A stretch of DNA of 64,000 bases from Breviolum minutum Mf 1.05b.01 (GCA_000507305.1 DF239294.1:51974-115973); one strand, 5' to 3'. Shown: positions 53,640-63,804, counted from the first letter of the stretch. The notes: a model not told the origin generated them from the sequence alone. Made by a program: numbers and translations.

Positions 53640-53721
53640 GACTGTGGGCGATTTTCAACTGGAACTGCAGAAGCTCGGCAGGGTATTTGGAGGGGGGCCG
53701 GGAACGTTTGCAACCATTTAA
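53640..53721 (+). CDS. Candidate terminal exon
   Basis: After 'gcgtttttttcgtttcag' (followed by G) the frame reads TVGDFQLELQKLGRVFGGGP and GTFATI to a stop. The acceptor is strong. The same frame is open upstream to 53338, including a coding-like piece at 53456-53547 (EQLVDRHGAVSQEHKIWMPM), which may be the preceding exon. Confidence 0.5.
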
Positions 53722-53738
53722 AAGATCGGATGCTTACC

Positions 53739-53835
53739 CTCCCTGAAGCTAAGATATCCGCTGAAAATGAATGGTTGGAATTTGGAATACTAGTTTCCTT
53801 TTGGGATGGCCTATTTTCAGGGGCGAACTGTTAGT
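53739..53835. repeat. Fold-back element, family A, good copy
   Basis: 'taccctccctgaagctaaga', 'gctgaaaatgaatggttgga' and 'ctattttcaggggcgaactg' with 'ttag'. The opposite-orientation sister is at 57047-57147. Confidence 0.85.
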
Positions 53836-53994
53836 AGAAAGATATTTTGGCCAGGTTGGTTGAATGGATTCGTTTTGTTTCGCAAAGAAATGATTGGAAT
53901 TGGAATGCTTTTGGAAGGAATGTTTGCGGGCGAGATGTCTTAATGGCTTGAAAATGCATGGTGCTGCCGATGCAAGTGATGGCAATGATGACGA

Positions 53995-54310
53995 TAAAAA
54001 AATGAAGAAGAAGAAGAAGGAAAAGAAAGAAGAAGGAAAAAAAAGAAAAAAAGAAGAACACAAAGAAGAAAAAAGAAGAAAAAGAAGAAGAAGAAGAAGA
54101 AGAAGAAGAAAAAGAAGAAGAAAAAAAAGGAAAAAGAAGAAGAAAAAGGAAAAAGAAGAAGAAGGAAAAAAAGAAGAAGAAAAAATAAGAAAAACAAGAA
54201 GAAACAAAAGAAGAAGAAGAAGAAGAAGAAGTTGATGATGGTGGTGGTGGTGATGATGGTCAAGACAGTAATGATGAGGTCATGATACTGATGGTGTGGT
54301 GATGATGAAA
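53995..54310. repeat. GAA/AAG purine tract and GGT/GAT tail
   Basis: About 235 bp of GAA, AAG and A-runs are followed by 'gatgatggtggtggtggtga'. The Lys/Glu/Arg-rich frame through it is a consequence of the repeat. It is preceded by a short normal frame with HGAADASDGNDDDKK. Confidence 0.9.
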
Positions 54311-54494
54311 TCATGATAGTCGTGGTGGTGATGCGGTGTCGGTGGGGGTGCTGCTTTTGCTGATGTTCTGAATTGAATGTGCGAAAGCAACCAGGTTACA
54401 TTCAAGCAGCGCTTGGAACAATCATGGGCCCGCATAAGGTAAATTATTAGGTGATCATATTATATCATATTCCTGTATACGTATATATTATCAG

Positions 54495-54617
54495 GCGGTT
54501 GTCTTATACATACATTGGGTCCTCATTGCATTGGCGCAAATTCTTCGAGTGCCCAAACAGAGTGTCACCCTTCGTGTTCAAAAAAAATCTACGGATGAAC
54601 TCAGCTCGGAACGGTAA
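54495..54617 (+). CDS. Candidate terminal exon
   Basis: After 'tatatattatcag' (followed by G) the frame reads AVVLYIHWVLIALAQILRVP and KQSVTLRVQKKSTDELSSER to a stop. Codon usage is good. A GTAAAA donor overlaps the stop, so the exon may continue. The hydrophobic start could be a membrane helix. The family is unknown. Confidence 0.5.
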   Translation, partial: AVVLYIHWVLIALAQILRVPKQSVTLRVQKKSTDELSSER

Positions 54618-55406
54618 AATGGGTATATCATGGGCATATCACTTTGAATCAACTATGAATAGCTTTAAACATCTGCACAACATGGGATGTATTACAAAAT
54701 CTTTGAGATCATGTCATGCTAGGTTTTAGCCATCCCATTTTTAAGTCAGGCCTTTCCGCTCTTCGCACGAAACCCAGGAGTGCCTGTGGAATTCCTGTGA
54801 AAGGGACACTGGGCCAAGAGGAATGATGGGAATATCCGTGGGGAAACGGAGACATTTTCACAGTGACGAAAAAACTTTGCCCCTATGTTAAGGAAGCCGG
54901 ACTGACATGAGATTCATTCCATTTGAGATTCGAAATGTTTGATCGACTCTGATGAGACTCAATGTGTCAGGGCATTTGTCTCAAAATCTAGCTGGCATTT
55001 TATGTCATTCCGTCGATGCGTTTGATGCCAGAACCCGTCATTTCTGGGCGGAACCACCCCAGCTGCTAGTTGACGGCTGCCACATTCTTTTCATTTCCCT
55101 TCTTCATCAAATTTATTTGGGTGAATGATGTTTTACTTCAGGTGGTTTTGCTCCACCCATCCCAACAAAAATATGTTTGCCGTGATCAAAATAAATCCCG
55201 CAAGGAACAAGTTTGACTCAAGATTTCCCCATGAAGAAGAACTTAAATGAATAGCATAGACATAGATCTTCGATTTCCCCTCACAAACGATCACTATTGT
55301 TTGTTGTTAGCCAATGAGTTTCAAAGTTTCCCATCACTTTTGTTAGATTACCATCATCCAACATCTTTTGTTGCAGTTGCTGCTAGGTCTAAATTTTCTG
55401 CCTGAG
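54618..55406. other. Spacer, no gene seen
   Basis: Moderately AT-rich, without fold-back arms. No exon pair with matching borders was found. Confidence 0.45.
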
Positions 55407-55572
55407 GCAACTCCTTTCTCTGCAACTTCCTGGTGACGAAGCTCGTTCATTGGAGCCGACCGAAAAGCTATTAGATCTGACCTTGGAGCAATCAGTTCAC
55501 ATCATCCTGACGAGTTTTGCTTCCTTGAAACATGGCGATGATTGGCAAACACAACTTGTGATTGTAGTGTAA
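55407..55572 (+). CDS. Candidate terminal exon, helical
   Basis: After 'attttctgcctgag' (followed by G) the frame reads QLLSLQLPGDEARSLEPTEK, LLDLTLEQSVHIILTSFASL and KHGDDWQTQLVIVV to a stop. It has strong codon structure, and other frames are closed or poor. It has no Met, so it must be an exon. The family is unknown. Confidence 0.55.
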
Positions 55573-55616
55573 ACGGAGAATAGTAAATTGTAGACGTCAT
55601 CAAGAACAACACGGAT

Positions 55617-55665
55617 GACAACAACAACAATCATCATCATCATCATCAACATCATCAACATCAAC
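55617..55665. repeat. CAA/CAT trinucleotide tract
   Basis: 'gacaacaacaacaatcatca' is followed by further ATC units and 'aacatcaacatcaac'. Confidence 0.85.
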
Positions 55666-56740
55666 TTGGTATTGGTAATTTGATTTCTTCATTCTCTATC
55701 GTTTGAGATTATGTTCTTAGATTCTTTGGCAGCCAAAGATTAGATAATCTCCATAGCATAGGTCTATTCATCGTTATTTTCTCGTTTTGCTATCAGATGA
55801 GATCTCCAATGCGAACAGTTGCTTTGGGGGCTACACACATGACATGGAAAAATATGTCTCAGATTGATTACATACACATCTATGTTGTATGTCCATTGTT
55901 TCGATTTCTTTAAACAAATACACTCCTGAAATTGAACGACTGGAACCTGAGAATGATGGGTAACTCCAAGGTCGGTCCATCTCCGAAATTATTAGAGACT
56001 GAACATCGGGTGAACCATTCGTTCAATTTCAGGATTTCTACCAGTTTGGGGGGAAGAGGGGGCAAACTCGCATTTTTCTTATTGCTTCACATCAAGAGTT
56101 AGTGTTGGTTTTGGACATTTCGCAGGGGGAATTCTCAAATTCTGCGAAGTACTCCAGCAAAATTTGAGGAATTCATTTTTGTGTATTACGAAATTTAGTA
56201 ATTTGTATATTTGAATTTGAACTGGTATTATTGATGCTATGAATTGGTGTTATTGGTTGGTATTAGATATTCTTCTAGTTCAAACTGAAACGTTTTTTTC
56301 TCCTCCTATGGTAGGTGAAATATAAAGATTGTGTTTTACTTTTGCATCCCATCTGGATGATTAGATAACATTTCTTCATCCCGAACTACTTGGTTACTAG
56401 AATATCTATATACAAATCATAGATAGTTACTTCTGCATTGGGCTGAATTGTAGATACACGATGTTTGTACTGCCACACCGGTCACACCTAAATGTAGCGT
56501 ATGATGGATATATCAATCATACAGAGGTATGAAGAGAATATCAATATCCTTTATTTTCTGGAGTATCCACGTTGATTCTGTTGTTGATTCAGCAATCCAG
56601 CGGATGTGATGTGCACCAGTGATATGACTTGAACCCGAACCTCCCAAAGGATTCGGGCAGATATTTCAGCTCAAAATATCAACAGTCGATCCTCCCAAAG
56701 GGCAAATTATGGCGACCAATCAGCCGGTTGGTCACCCCAA
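55666..56740. other. Spacer, no gene seen
   Basis: AT-rich, with no conserved fold-back arms and no coding-like island longer than about 40 codons. Confidence 0.45.
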
Positions 56741-56831
56741 ATGCTGGTTTCAAGTAAGGGAATCATCCCCAAAATGCCCGAGAAGTTCAGGTTTTGGAAT
56801 TATCCCAATTTGCCCAGATTTTTTTTTAAAG

Positions 56832-57022
56832 GTAGCAAAAAGCACGACTTTTCTTCACTCAAAAAAAGCATCCAAAAATTGATCCACAGGATCTCACAGA
56901 TCGAAGTCTTAAGCATTGAAGCGACTGAACTTCGTGGTATACAACGACAGCAACTACATCAACTCTGGCAATTCTTGGAGAAACGATCTGATGCTCAAGG
57001 TCACTTGATGACTTATCCTCAA
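56832..57022 (+). CDS. Exon encoding a coiled-coil-like helix
   Basis: After a T-rich tract and AAAG the frame reads SKKHDFSSLKKSIQKLIHRI, SQIEVLSIEATELRGIQRQQ, LHQLWQFLEKRSDAQGHLMT and ends before gtaaac. It is Leu/Ile/Gln-rich with heptad-like spacing. The frame is also open upstream to 56741. The function is unknown. Confidence 0.6.
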
Positions 57023-57046
57023 GTAAACTAAGATGGCAAACATCTC

Positions 57047-57147
57047 CCTAAAACTAACAGTTCGCCCCTAAAAATAGGCCATCCCAAGAGGAAACTAGTA
57101 CTCCAACCATTCATTTTCAGGTGCTATGTTAGTTTCAGGGAGGGTAT
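57047..57147. repeat. Fold-back element, family A, good copy
   Basis: 'ctccctaaaactaacagttc' is inverse to 'tatgttagtttcagggaggg'. The core 'aataggccatcccaagagga' is the inverse of the core at 53739-53835. It starts 25 bp after the exon end at 57022. Confidence 0.85.
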
Positions 57148-57341
57148 ACACCTTCAAATGGTTGTTCTTCCATTGTCACATTAGTTGTCGGGGGTGTATG
57201 ACTTTGATGAGAATCCTTCTGCTTGTTTTTTTCACCCTGAAAGGGCTCCAGCTTCTGCTTCTTTTTTATTGTTCATCTCCGTTTTTTTTAACAATATTCA
57301 TTTTGATTTATTGGGTTTTAAAACTGTTTGAATCAACGGAG

Positions 57342-57499
57342 ATTATTCCAATCTGATTTTGTTGAATCATTTCGAACGAAGTTGGGAAGATCGCAGTTGT
57401 TTCCAGCTGATATCTATTGTGCCTATTCCCAACATGCATCAGGCATCCCTCCCACCCCAGAAAACACCTTGGCTGAGAATTTGGACCAAAGTCCTACAG
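57342..57499 (+). CDS. Candidate exon
   Basis: The frame reads FQSDFVESFRTKLGRSQLFP, ADIYCAYSQHASGIPPTPEN and TLAENLDQSPT and ends at CTACAG|gtgaaa. The frame stays open to 57588. Codon usage is good. The 5' border (AG at 57340-57341) is tentative. No family is recognised. Confidence 0.55.
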
Positions 57500-57630
57500 G
57501 TGAAATGCATCTTCCATGGAGAGATCGACTGAGGGGTACCTCACTCAGGCTGTGCGACCTCAATTTGTACCATTTAGCAGTACCTTGATCTACACAATTC
57601 AGTAGTCAACCTACCAAACTCCCCAGTTTT

Positions 57631-57745
57631 CTGGGTGGTGGGACCTCCATTTTTTTCGTTTTCACCCCGATCCTTGGGGTTTCATGATCCAATTTGACTG
57701 ATGACGAGTATTTTTCAAATGGGTTGGGGAGAAACCGCCAACTAG
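57631..57745. repeat. Fold-back element, family B
   Basis: It runs from 'ctgggtggtgggacctccat' to 'agaaaccgccaactag', with 'gatccaatttgactgatga' inside. Confidence 0.8.
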
Positions 57746-58203
57746 TTTTCGTAGTTTTTATGTAGGAAATACAGCCCTCCAATGCCTACAAGAAGATTCT
57801 TCCAGAAGAACTGGGGGAGATTTTTGGTTGACTCCTGATTTTGATGCTTCTGGAATGAGCCTGGGGACTGCGTGGTAGGTTGAGGATCTCTCTGCTGGGT
57901 ATGGTTTTCGGATCCGATTTCTGGTATCATGGATGGAATTTCCCTCCCAAAAATGTGGTGAAAAGCAACAACATATCCTTCCAACCTGTAGTGATTTTCG
58001 AGTTTAGTTGTTGCCACTGGCCACAGTTACCTCCAAGCAATATTCTCACCAGTTTGGAAAGACTAGTTTCACAACTGAAGCCTACTTGTTGTGGGGGGTT
58101 TGGGAGGTAGTCTTTCTTTTTTCCCACAAGATTTGGGGAAGCGACAGTTTTTCTCACTTGTGAGGGGCCCAAGCAGGACCTCATATGATTTCAATTTTGG
58201 GTA

Positions 58204-58259
58204 TGGTTGGTTGGTTGGTTGGTTGGTTGGTTGGTTGGTTGGTTGGTTGGTTGGTTGGT
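58204..58259. repeat. (TTGG)n microsatellite
   Basis: Fourteen perfect TTGG units. They translate to GWLV repeats in the frame of the following exon but probably form part of its upstream intron. A shorter run is at 29797-29820. Confidence 0.95.
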
Positions 58260-58264
58260 GCAAG

Positions 58265-58583
58265 GTCACAAAGACAAACTTGGGGGCCCAAGCCGGCAGC
58301 AAACATCCAAAACTGGAAGATGAACAGGGGGCCCGAAATGACGCCTGCAAGGAAGCTTGCCGCAGCAAGGCCCTCACAGCTTCATTACCCACTAAAAAAC
58401 CCCAATGTAACCTTTCATCGGATCCCTGGCTGACTGAGGATCATGTGATACGTCCAGCCACACGGGCAGAGCGGTGTAGCTACGTGGAACTGATTGCCGA
58501 TGGGTTGGAGCAACAGATGCCCAAGTGGTTCGTCTCACATGCGTGGCAAGAAGTGACTTTTCACCAACGGATGGGTTGTGCTG
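58265..58583 (+). CDS. Exon with WFVSHAW motif (dinoflagellate TIR-like family)
   Basis: After the TTGG tract and 'gtgcaag' the phase-0 frame reads VTKTNLGAQAGSKHPKLEDE, later HVIRPATRAERCSYVELIAD and MPKWFVSHAWQEVTFHQRMG. I remember 'CSYVELIA ... WFVSHxW' as a recurrent module in predicted dinoflagellate proteins, sometimes compared with TIR domains; its function is not established. The likely end is the donor gtgagg after GCTG. The frame otherwise runs to 58627, where a family H element begins. The exon is GC-richer than its flanks. Confidence 0.65.
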
Positions 58584-58609
58584 GTGAGGATGCGATGATG
58601 AAGTGGTTT

Positions 58610-58715
58610 AATAAGGTGCCTTATTAAGGGAAACCAATGGGTTTTCATAAGCCCTTAACATGGCCTTATTTCTTGGGGGGAGATACGTTACAGGGGGGTA
58701 GGTTGGCAAGCCATT
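58610..58715. repeat. Family H element abutting an exon
   Basis: 'aataaggtgccttattaagg' is followed by 'ataagcccttaacatggcct', a G-run and 'ggtaggttggcaagccattg'. It terminates the open frame of the preceding exon. Confidence 0.75.
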
Positions 58716-59592
58716 GGTCATCATTAAGGTCAATATAGAGATTGTGTGGGTCCTGCCCAAACACTGGTTTACAGTGGATAGTGGAGGTTTATAAAAGTGC
58801 CCTGGTAAAATAATGCAGCTTCTCTTCCCACTGTTAAAGGCTTTGGGCAGTTCCCAAGATTTGTATATATCCACTCCAACTCTCCAACAATCATCGTTCT
58901 GTGGAAAACGCTGACCTTTATTTGACCGGCAGCTTCCTATTGGAGATACACCCAAAACCATGATTACAGGATGAAAGGCTATTTTCTTCAGTTTTCACTC
59001 CTCCTTGTTTGGAAGATATCCAATTTGACTGTGGGTAATCTTTTTTAGGATGGGTAGCAAACTCAATATGAACAAACCTTTCTCTCAAAAGTCATGGATG
59101 CTAGCAGGGTGCGTATTTTTTTGGTGTTTGCGGTATGAAAAATAAATTTCGAAATTCAAAAAAAAGTGCCACTGAAACAAATGGTTGATTCTAGTTTCAA
59201 GAAATCAATTGATTTTTTGTTCTAAAGAATGATCATAGCGAATTACACATATTCTCCCCCATTTTTCTTAGCATCTTACCAGAAAACCTTCGACCGAGGC
59301 TATTTGTGATTTCATTACTTGCTTGGATGGACACAGTGCAATACATCAGTTGGGAACTGATGTAGCCTATTGGGTTTCTTGGTTGCCACCGTGGCACTGA
59401 ACAGATGCGAAACGGGAGGTTTCATTTTGGGGCTATAGAATTGGGAATTTGGATGGAGAGCCTTAAAGATAAGTGAATCAATTTATTTCCCCTCAAAACG
59501 TGCGTTTTGGAGACGAGAAATCCCTCCTTTTTGCGCAGATTTTGGAAGAAATGATGTCATCTCACAATGGGACTTACACCTAAAACTTCAGA
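58716..59592. other. Spacer, degenerate repeat, no gene seen
   Basis: A worn family B copy lies at 58980-59070 ('gatatccaatttgactgtgg'). The rest is AT-rich without coding structure. Confidence 0.45.
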
Positions 59593-59739
59593 TCAAGTTG
59601 GATCATCATCGCCTCCGGTCCTATCGGGAATATCGGGGTGAAATATGCACTCGAAAATGACCCAAGACATTTCCTCAATTCTTGGGTGATTCCAGCCTGC
59701 ATTTGCTCTTGGAGAATCCCCGTAATCCTTATATGCAAT
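59593..59739 (-). CDS. Candidate terminal exon, minus strand
   Basis: On the minus strand the acceptor 'ctcacccaagttttcag' is followed by 48 codons to a stop: IAYKDYGDSPRANAGWNHPR, IEEMSWVIFECIFHPDIPDR and an Asp-rich end. It is phase 0 and strongly coding-like. The plus strand is open too (ASGPIGNIGVKYALENDPRH), but its borders are poorer. The family is unknown. Confidence 0.5.
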   Translation of the reverse strand: MAYKDYGDSPRANAGWNHPRIEEMSWVIFECIFHPDIPDRTGGDDDPT

Positions 59740-59849
59740 CTGAAAACTTGGGTGAGCAAATGAGACAGCATGACTATTTCAACATCCTTTTTTCAGACTC
59801 AACGACGAGCAAATGAGCAACAACGTGTTTTTTTGGCACCAAAATTAAT

Positions 59850-59912
59850 CAGCAACAAGCAACCAACCCAGCAACAAGCAACCCAGCAACCAACACAGCA
59901 ACCAACGATTGA
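59850..59912. repeat. Imperfect CAACC/CAGCAA repeat
   Basis: 'agcaaccaacccagcaacaa' and similar units give a Gln/Pro/Thr-rich stretch in the + frame open at 59770-60009 (NKQPTQQQATQQPTQQPTIE). That frame follows a good acceptor 'cctttttcag'-like site at 59800 and could be an exon, but the repeat alone can explain it. Confidence 0.7.
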
Positions 59913-60504
59913 GGTTTGTGCCTATGCCAACAATCAACATGAGTTAGGGCAAGAACTTCGTTTCAATCCCAGAGAGACATCTTTTTTTCGTGCCGTGACG
60001 GTGTGGTGATGGGGTGAACGATGATGTTCTCGGGGGGAAACTTTCTGCTTTTGATTGGGGGGGGCGGTTGGGATTTGGTTAAGACAAATCAGAAGAAAGG
60101 AACCGGGGGAACGCAAAATGGCTGTCAGTTTCAGGGAGTTTGCATATCTCTTCGTTAGGAATGTCTTTCTTTTCAAAATAGCGATTCACTGTAGGAGTGA
60201 AAAACAAGAAAAACCATCATTTTGAGATTCGACAATTCAACAAGTTGAAAACCCCAACTTCAATTTACACCCCCAGAAAATCAACATGTGCCCCAAAAAA
60301 AAGGTTACCATTTTAAAAGGAAAGGATAGTCTTCCAGTCAACACCATTTTTTCATGGTGCGAGTTTTTTTCCGTTTTCGGGGGAGTAGATGTGCCAGGGT
60401 TCATCAACTCCCTTACTCATCGCACCTTTAATGACGGGAATCCTTATTTCATGGGGCCCTATAAACCGCCACGAAATAAGGTTTGATGACCAGCCCTACC
60501 ATAC

Positions 60505-60603
60505 AGTTCATGGCTGAAATCTTGCACCAGTTGATTGGTAGTTTATCCCACTATTTACAGGGTTTTATACATCCCAGCTGGTGCAGGATTTCAGCCATCG
60601 ACA
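60505..60603. repeat. Fold-back element, family C, inverted
   Basis: 'catggctgaaatcttgcacc' is inverse to 'ggtgcaggatttcagccatc', with 'tatccca' and 'acagggttttatacatccca' in the core. Confidence 0.85.
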
Positions 60604-60613
60604 CTAGGAAAAC

Positions 60614-60814
60614 TTGACGAGTTATGACCCGAGAACAGATAGGTGGGCTGTTTTCGGGTTTCATTTTTCCAAGGCTGAAGGAACTGGATCAATTGGAAAG
60701 GTTGACACATTCCCATCCTACGTACGGTACTTGCACCTTTTTTTCCTTTTGCTTCACATAGAACATGAAGAAACAGATGAACGAAAAGGAGTGTTGCTTC
60801 CTGGAAAACTAACA
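60614..60814 (+). CDS. Possible exon, frame uncertain
   Basis: Two + frames look like protein: SYDPRTDRWAVFGFHFSKAE and TREQIGGLFSGFIFPRLKEL. It directly follows a family C element. Splice borders are not convincing. Confidence 0.3.
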
Positions 60815-61395
60815 TAAAGGCAAGTAAGGCCTTGGCGCGGTCATTTTTGAAGATGCTTCTTCATACTCTCAAATACTTTGGGTATCTCTAAAGATGGGGA
60901 ATTTTCTCTACCTGATTCCTTTCCGAAATATATGTCCTATGGATTTTTTTCCAGGGTCCCAAACAGAAACGAGTTTTTTCCGAACAGAACCCCATGTTTG
61001 AGTGGCAGTGGCGTGTTACTTGGAAGGTCCATTTGAAGGCATTTGACAGCGATGCAGGGAGCTAAAAAAAATTGAACATCTCCGTTACGCAATGTGACAT
61101 GAAATATCCCCAACTAATAGAGGTGTTCCAAAGGAATTAGCCTTTCCAACCTAGTAATTTTTAGTAGATAGATAAATATAATAGTCTTTATCCATAGTCT
61201 ATTCATCAATTTTCGAAGCTACTATTTTTTTTGCGTCGCAGTGATGGTGTGAGGGAGGTCCACCAGAATTTTTCACTCAGTGGAGCACTAGTAAATAAGG
61301 TGCGATGCATCGTTGCGAAGGAGTGCTCTTAATTTTAGACTCTTGGAATTTATGTCACAAAAAAAATGGATGGGCTTGTGGTTTGTTGTGCTGCT

Positions 61396-61418
61396 GGCTG
61401 TGTTGTTGTTGTTGTTGT

Positions 61419-61453
<35 letters not shown>

Positions 61454-61570
61454 TTGTTGTTGTTGTTGTTGTTGCTGGTGTTGTTGTTGTGGTTGTGGTT
61501 GTGGTTGNNTATTTTCTTAACTATATATATATATATATACAATATATATATATATAATATCCCTTAAATA
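61396..61570. repeat. TTG microsatellite, two unresolved bases, TA tract
   Basis: About 110 bp of TTG, GTTGC and GGTTGT units end at 'nn' (61508-61509), followed by 'ctatatatatatatatatac' and more TA. The Ns suggest an assembly uncertainty in repeat length. Frames through it are artefacts. Confidence 0.95.
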
Positions 61571-61796
61571 AATCCCTCAAAATGCGATTCTGTATGCTTT
61601 CAAAAAAAGTCACCCTTTTGGCAGCAGCCAGTTCTTTTTAAGGCATTTTTTTCCTGGGATTAGATAGTTTCCCTGGAAAATCTCCAAGATGTGTTTAATA
61701 GATGTATATGTCCTATTGCAAAAGGAGGATCTTTCGAGCCAGCTATGTCTAGAGAATGCCAATCTAAGCCAACTTCCCACAAGAAATCTGGCCTGC

Positions 61797-61865
61797 AAAA
61801 ATAAGGCCTGATGAAGGGACATTGGTTGTTGATACTCCCTTAATAAGGCCTTATTTCAGGGGCGG
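61797..61865. repeat. Family H element, short copy
   Basis: 'aaaataaggcctgatgaagg' is partly inverse to 'cttaataaggccttatttca'. Confidence 0.65.
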
Positions 61866-61888
61866 CACTGGGAAAATATCCTGAACAA

Positions 61889-61997
61889 TGATTTCTCCCC
61901 GAAAACGAACATGTCCCTGAAAATCAATGGTTGGAAGACAACATTTCCCTTTTAAAATGGTCCCTTTTCGAGGGACATGTTAATTTTCAAGGGGGTA
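61889..61997. repeat. Fold-back element, family A
   Basis: 'ctccccgaaaacgaacatgt' with 'ccctgaaaatcaatggttgg', and 'gagggacatgttaattttca' with 'aggggg'. Confidence 0.8.
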
Positions 61998-62126
61998 GAT
62001 TTCCCAAATGTAGGAACTTTGGTTTTTGGGCCTTGAAAAAGTGTGACCGACCGCGTTTTGGAAGGTTTGACGTGAACTCCAATTCCAAAAGCCTGCAGCT
62101 GGAGTAGAAACTCTCTTCAGTACCAC

Positions 62127-62222
62127 CCAAAGTTTAACAAGGAACCTGAAAATGATGGTTTCCAAAAGGAATCTCCTTTTCCAAAGGGGTATTTTCAGGT
62201 TCCATGTTAAACTTCAGGGGTG
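62127..62222. repeat. Fold-back element, family A
   Basis: 'aaagtttaacaaggaacctg' is inverse to 'caggttccatgttaaacttc'. It matches the copy at 2190-2288 closely. Confidence 0.85.
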
Positions 62223-62284
62223 TATCCAGCGCTTTACCTGGTTGTTTGACATTCCTGTGTGGACCTAATGACTTTGGGAAGCAG

Positions 62285-62373
62285 GGGAAAGTTGAGAAAA
62301 CGAGGGTGGTCACCCTGACAGCAGAGGATTTCAAATTTGATTCATCTAAGGGGCCGCCTCCCCCAATGCCCAC
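62285..62373 (+). CDS. Candidate exon
   Basis: After 'ctttgggaagcag' the frame reads GKVEKTRVVTLTAEDFKFDS and SKGPPPPMPT. Codon usage is good, and the frame is open upstream to 62204. It ends about 10 bp before a family H element, so the true donor may have been altered. The family is unknown. Confidence 0.5.
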
Positions 62374-62383
62374 GTTTTCTCCC

Positions 62384-62460
62384 AGGGAAATAAGGCCCTA
62401 ATAAGATAAGGCCTCGTTAAAGGAACGATCATGGTTCGATATTCATAACCCCTTATAATA
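62384..62460. repeat. Family H element, partial
   Basis: 'aaataaggccctaataagat' and 'aaggcctcgttaaaggaac', then 'aaccccttataata'. Confidence 0.65.
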
Positions 62461-62548
62461 CCGCCGGCCATTGCCTCGGGGGTGGAAATGTGGGTCTCAT
62501 TGGGAGAAAAATTACCTTCATTAATTCAGCTTCCAGCCGAGCCCTTAG

Positions 62549-62671
62549 GCCATGATCAGCCACTTCGGAACAGCGGAAACGACGCCGGCAACGGAGACCA
62601 CAACGCTCCAGCGTTTGTTGCTGGAGATTGTGACGGTGAAAGATGGAAAAGCCGAGGCGGGTTGGGCCTAA
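62549..62671 (+). CDS. Candidate terminal exon, Thr-rich
   Basis: After 'agccgagcccttag' (followed by G) the frame reads AMISHFGTAETTPATETTTL and QRLLLEIVTVKDGKAEAGWA to a stop; upstream the frame is closed by the TAG of the acceptor itself. Codon structure is very regular. Another + frame is open (LPAEPLGHDQPLRNSGNDAG) and so is the minus strand. No family. Confidence 0.5.
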   Translation, partial: AMISHFGTAETTPATETTTLQRLLLEIVTVKDGKAEAGWA

Positions 62672-62953
62672 AAATTCGCTTTCCCCCTCAAAAAATAGGG
62701 GGTGAGGTTTGGTTACATGTATTTTGTGGTGAAACTTCCTGACTCTCTTCTGAAAAATCGGAACCTTTCCCGATTTTTGGAGGTAATTTTCGTGCAGGTT
62801 TGTGTTAGACATCACTTCTTGGGCCAAAAATCATCCACCGTTGGCAGTTTGCAGTATTTTCCCATCGACCTTTGGGCCTTGCCATCGACCTTTGGGCCGG
62901 TGGCCACCCCCCCAACTACCAGCATGAAACATGTTTCTTTGGCGGGGGGGGGA

Positions 62954-63102
62954 ATCCCAAGCTAAGCATCCTGGGGCTGCAGAGGATGGTCTTGGATGTT
63001 ACCAGCTCAGGTGCTGACAGATGGTCTCACCCACAGCGAAGAGCATCAGGTTCCGACTTTCATAGGGCTATACTCTATAGGGCTTCCGGCGAGTTAGGGT
63101 GA
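62954..63102 (+). CDS. Possible exon, frame uncertain
   Basis: One + frame reads LSILGLQRMVLDVTSSGADR and SHPQRRASGSDFHRAILYRA to a stop. A shorter one reads HPGAAEDGLGCYQLR and ends at CTCAG|gtgctg. A short duplication, 'ccatcgacctttgggcc', lies just upstream (62863 and 62881). Confidence 0.35.
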
Positions 63103-63160
63103 TACTGAGGGCCATGAGGGTGATACTTATTGAGATCAGATGATTTATTGATCGATCTTT

Positions 63161-63230
63161 TTGGTGGTTTCAAAGATTTTGATTTCTTACACCTCCATTT
63201 TTTTTTTAACGCTGGGTTGAAGAACCACCA
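63161..63230. repeat. Fold-back element, family B, worn copy
   Basis: 'ttggtggtttcaaagatttt' and 'gggttgaagaaccacca' remain as arms, with a T-run core. Confidence 0.65.
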
Positions 63231-63371
63231 AGAACCGTTTGCAAGACAAAAACATCCTGCTAATCCTAACATCCAGCAATAGAGGGGTTACTTGTGTGTA
63301 TCGTGGCTGGAATATGAACCGGGGATTGATGAAACCGGAAGAATCATGGGATAAAAGATGATACAAGGGAT

Positions 63372-63476
63372 ATCCTCCCGAAAATTAACCTGCCCCCTGA
63401 AAAGGGACCATGTCAAAGGGACATTTCATCTTCCAACCATCGAATTTTCAGGGGATATGTTCGTTTTCAGGAGGGT
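63372..63476. repeat. Fold-back element, family A
   Basis: 'tatcctcccgaaaattaacc' is inverse to 'gttcgttttcaggagggta', with 'ccccctgaaaagg' and 'attttcagggga' inside. Confidence 0.8.
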
Positions 63477-63567
63477 AAACCATTTTATCAACTGGCAGCG
63501 AACAGGATTGCAGCTATCAACAATATGAAGGTGTCACATGCACTCTGGTAAACTGGCAATGGAATAT

Positions 63568-63710
63568 CGGGGTCCACCATAATCACCTTGTTACACGAGA
63601 AAATCAACCCTAAAAATTGACAGGTATTGTCAGTATTGTCCCTTGGTGATGCAGGCTTTCTCCAATTGTTTAGGGTTGTTTCACGTGATTATGGGAAACC
63701 CCGAATATCC
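63568..63710. repeat. Dispersed ~150-bp repeat, second copy
   Basis: Same order of blocks as at 30318-30468, including 'attgacaggta', 'gtcccttggtgatgcagg' and 'cacgtgattatgggaaaccc'. Confidence 0.75.
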
Positions 63711-63804
63711 CAACATTTGCAAAGATTTTTTTTAAACTGAAAATGAGAGCTTTTGAGCCAGCTACTATGTGCTGACCCTTCGGCAGGAGCTTGCTGTGTG
63801 TGCA

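Noticed and set aside
53894-54235. Lys/Glu/Arg-rich 113-residue ORF
   Set aside because: It is the translation of a GAA/AAG microsatellite. The opposite strand gives an equally long Phe/Ser-rich frame.
61305-61567. Poly-Cys, poly-Leu and poly-Val ORFs
   Set aside because: All arise from the TTG repeat and run across two unresolved bases.
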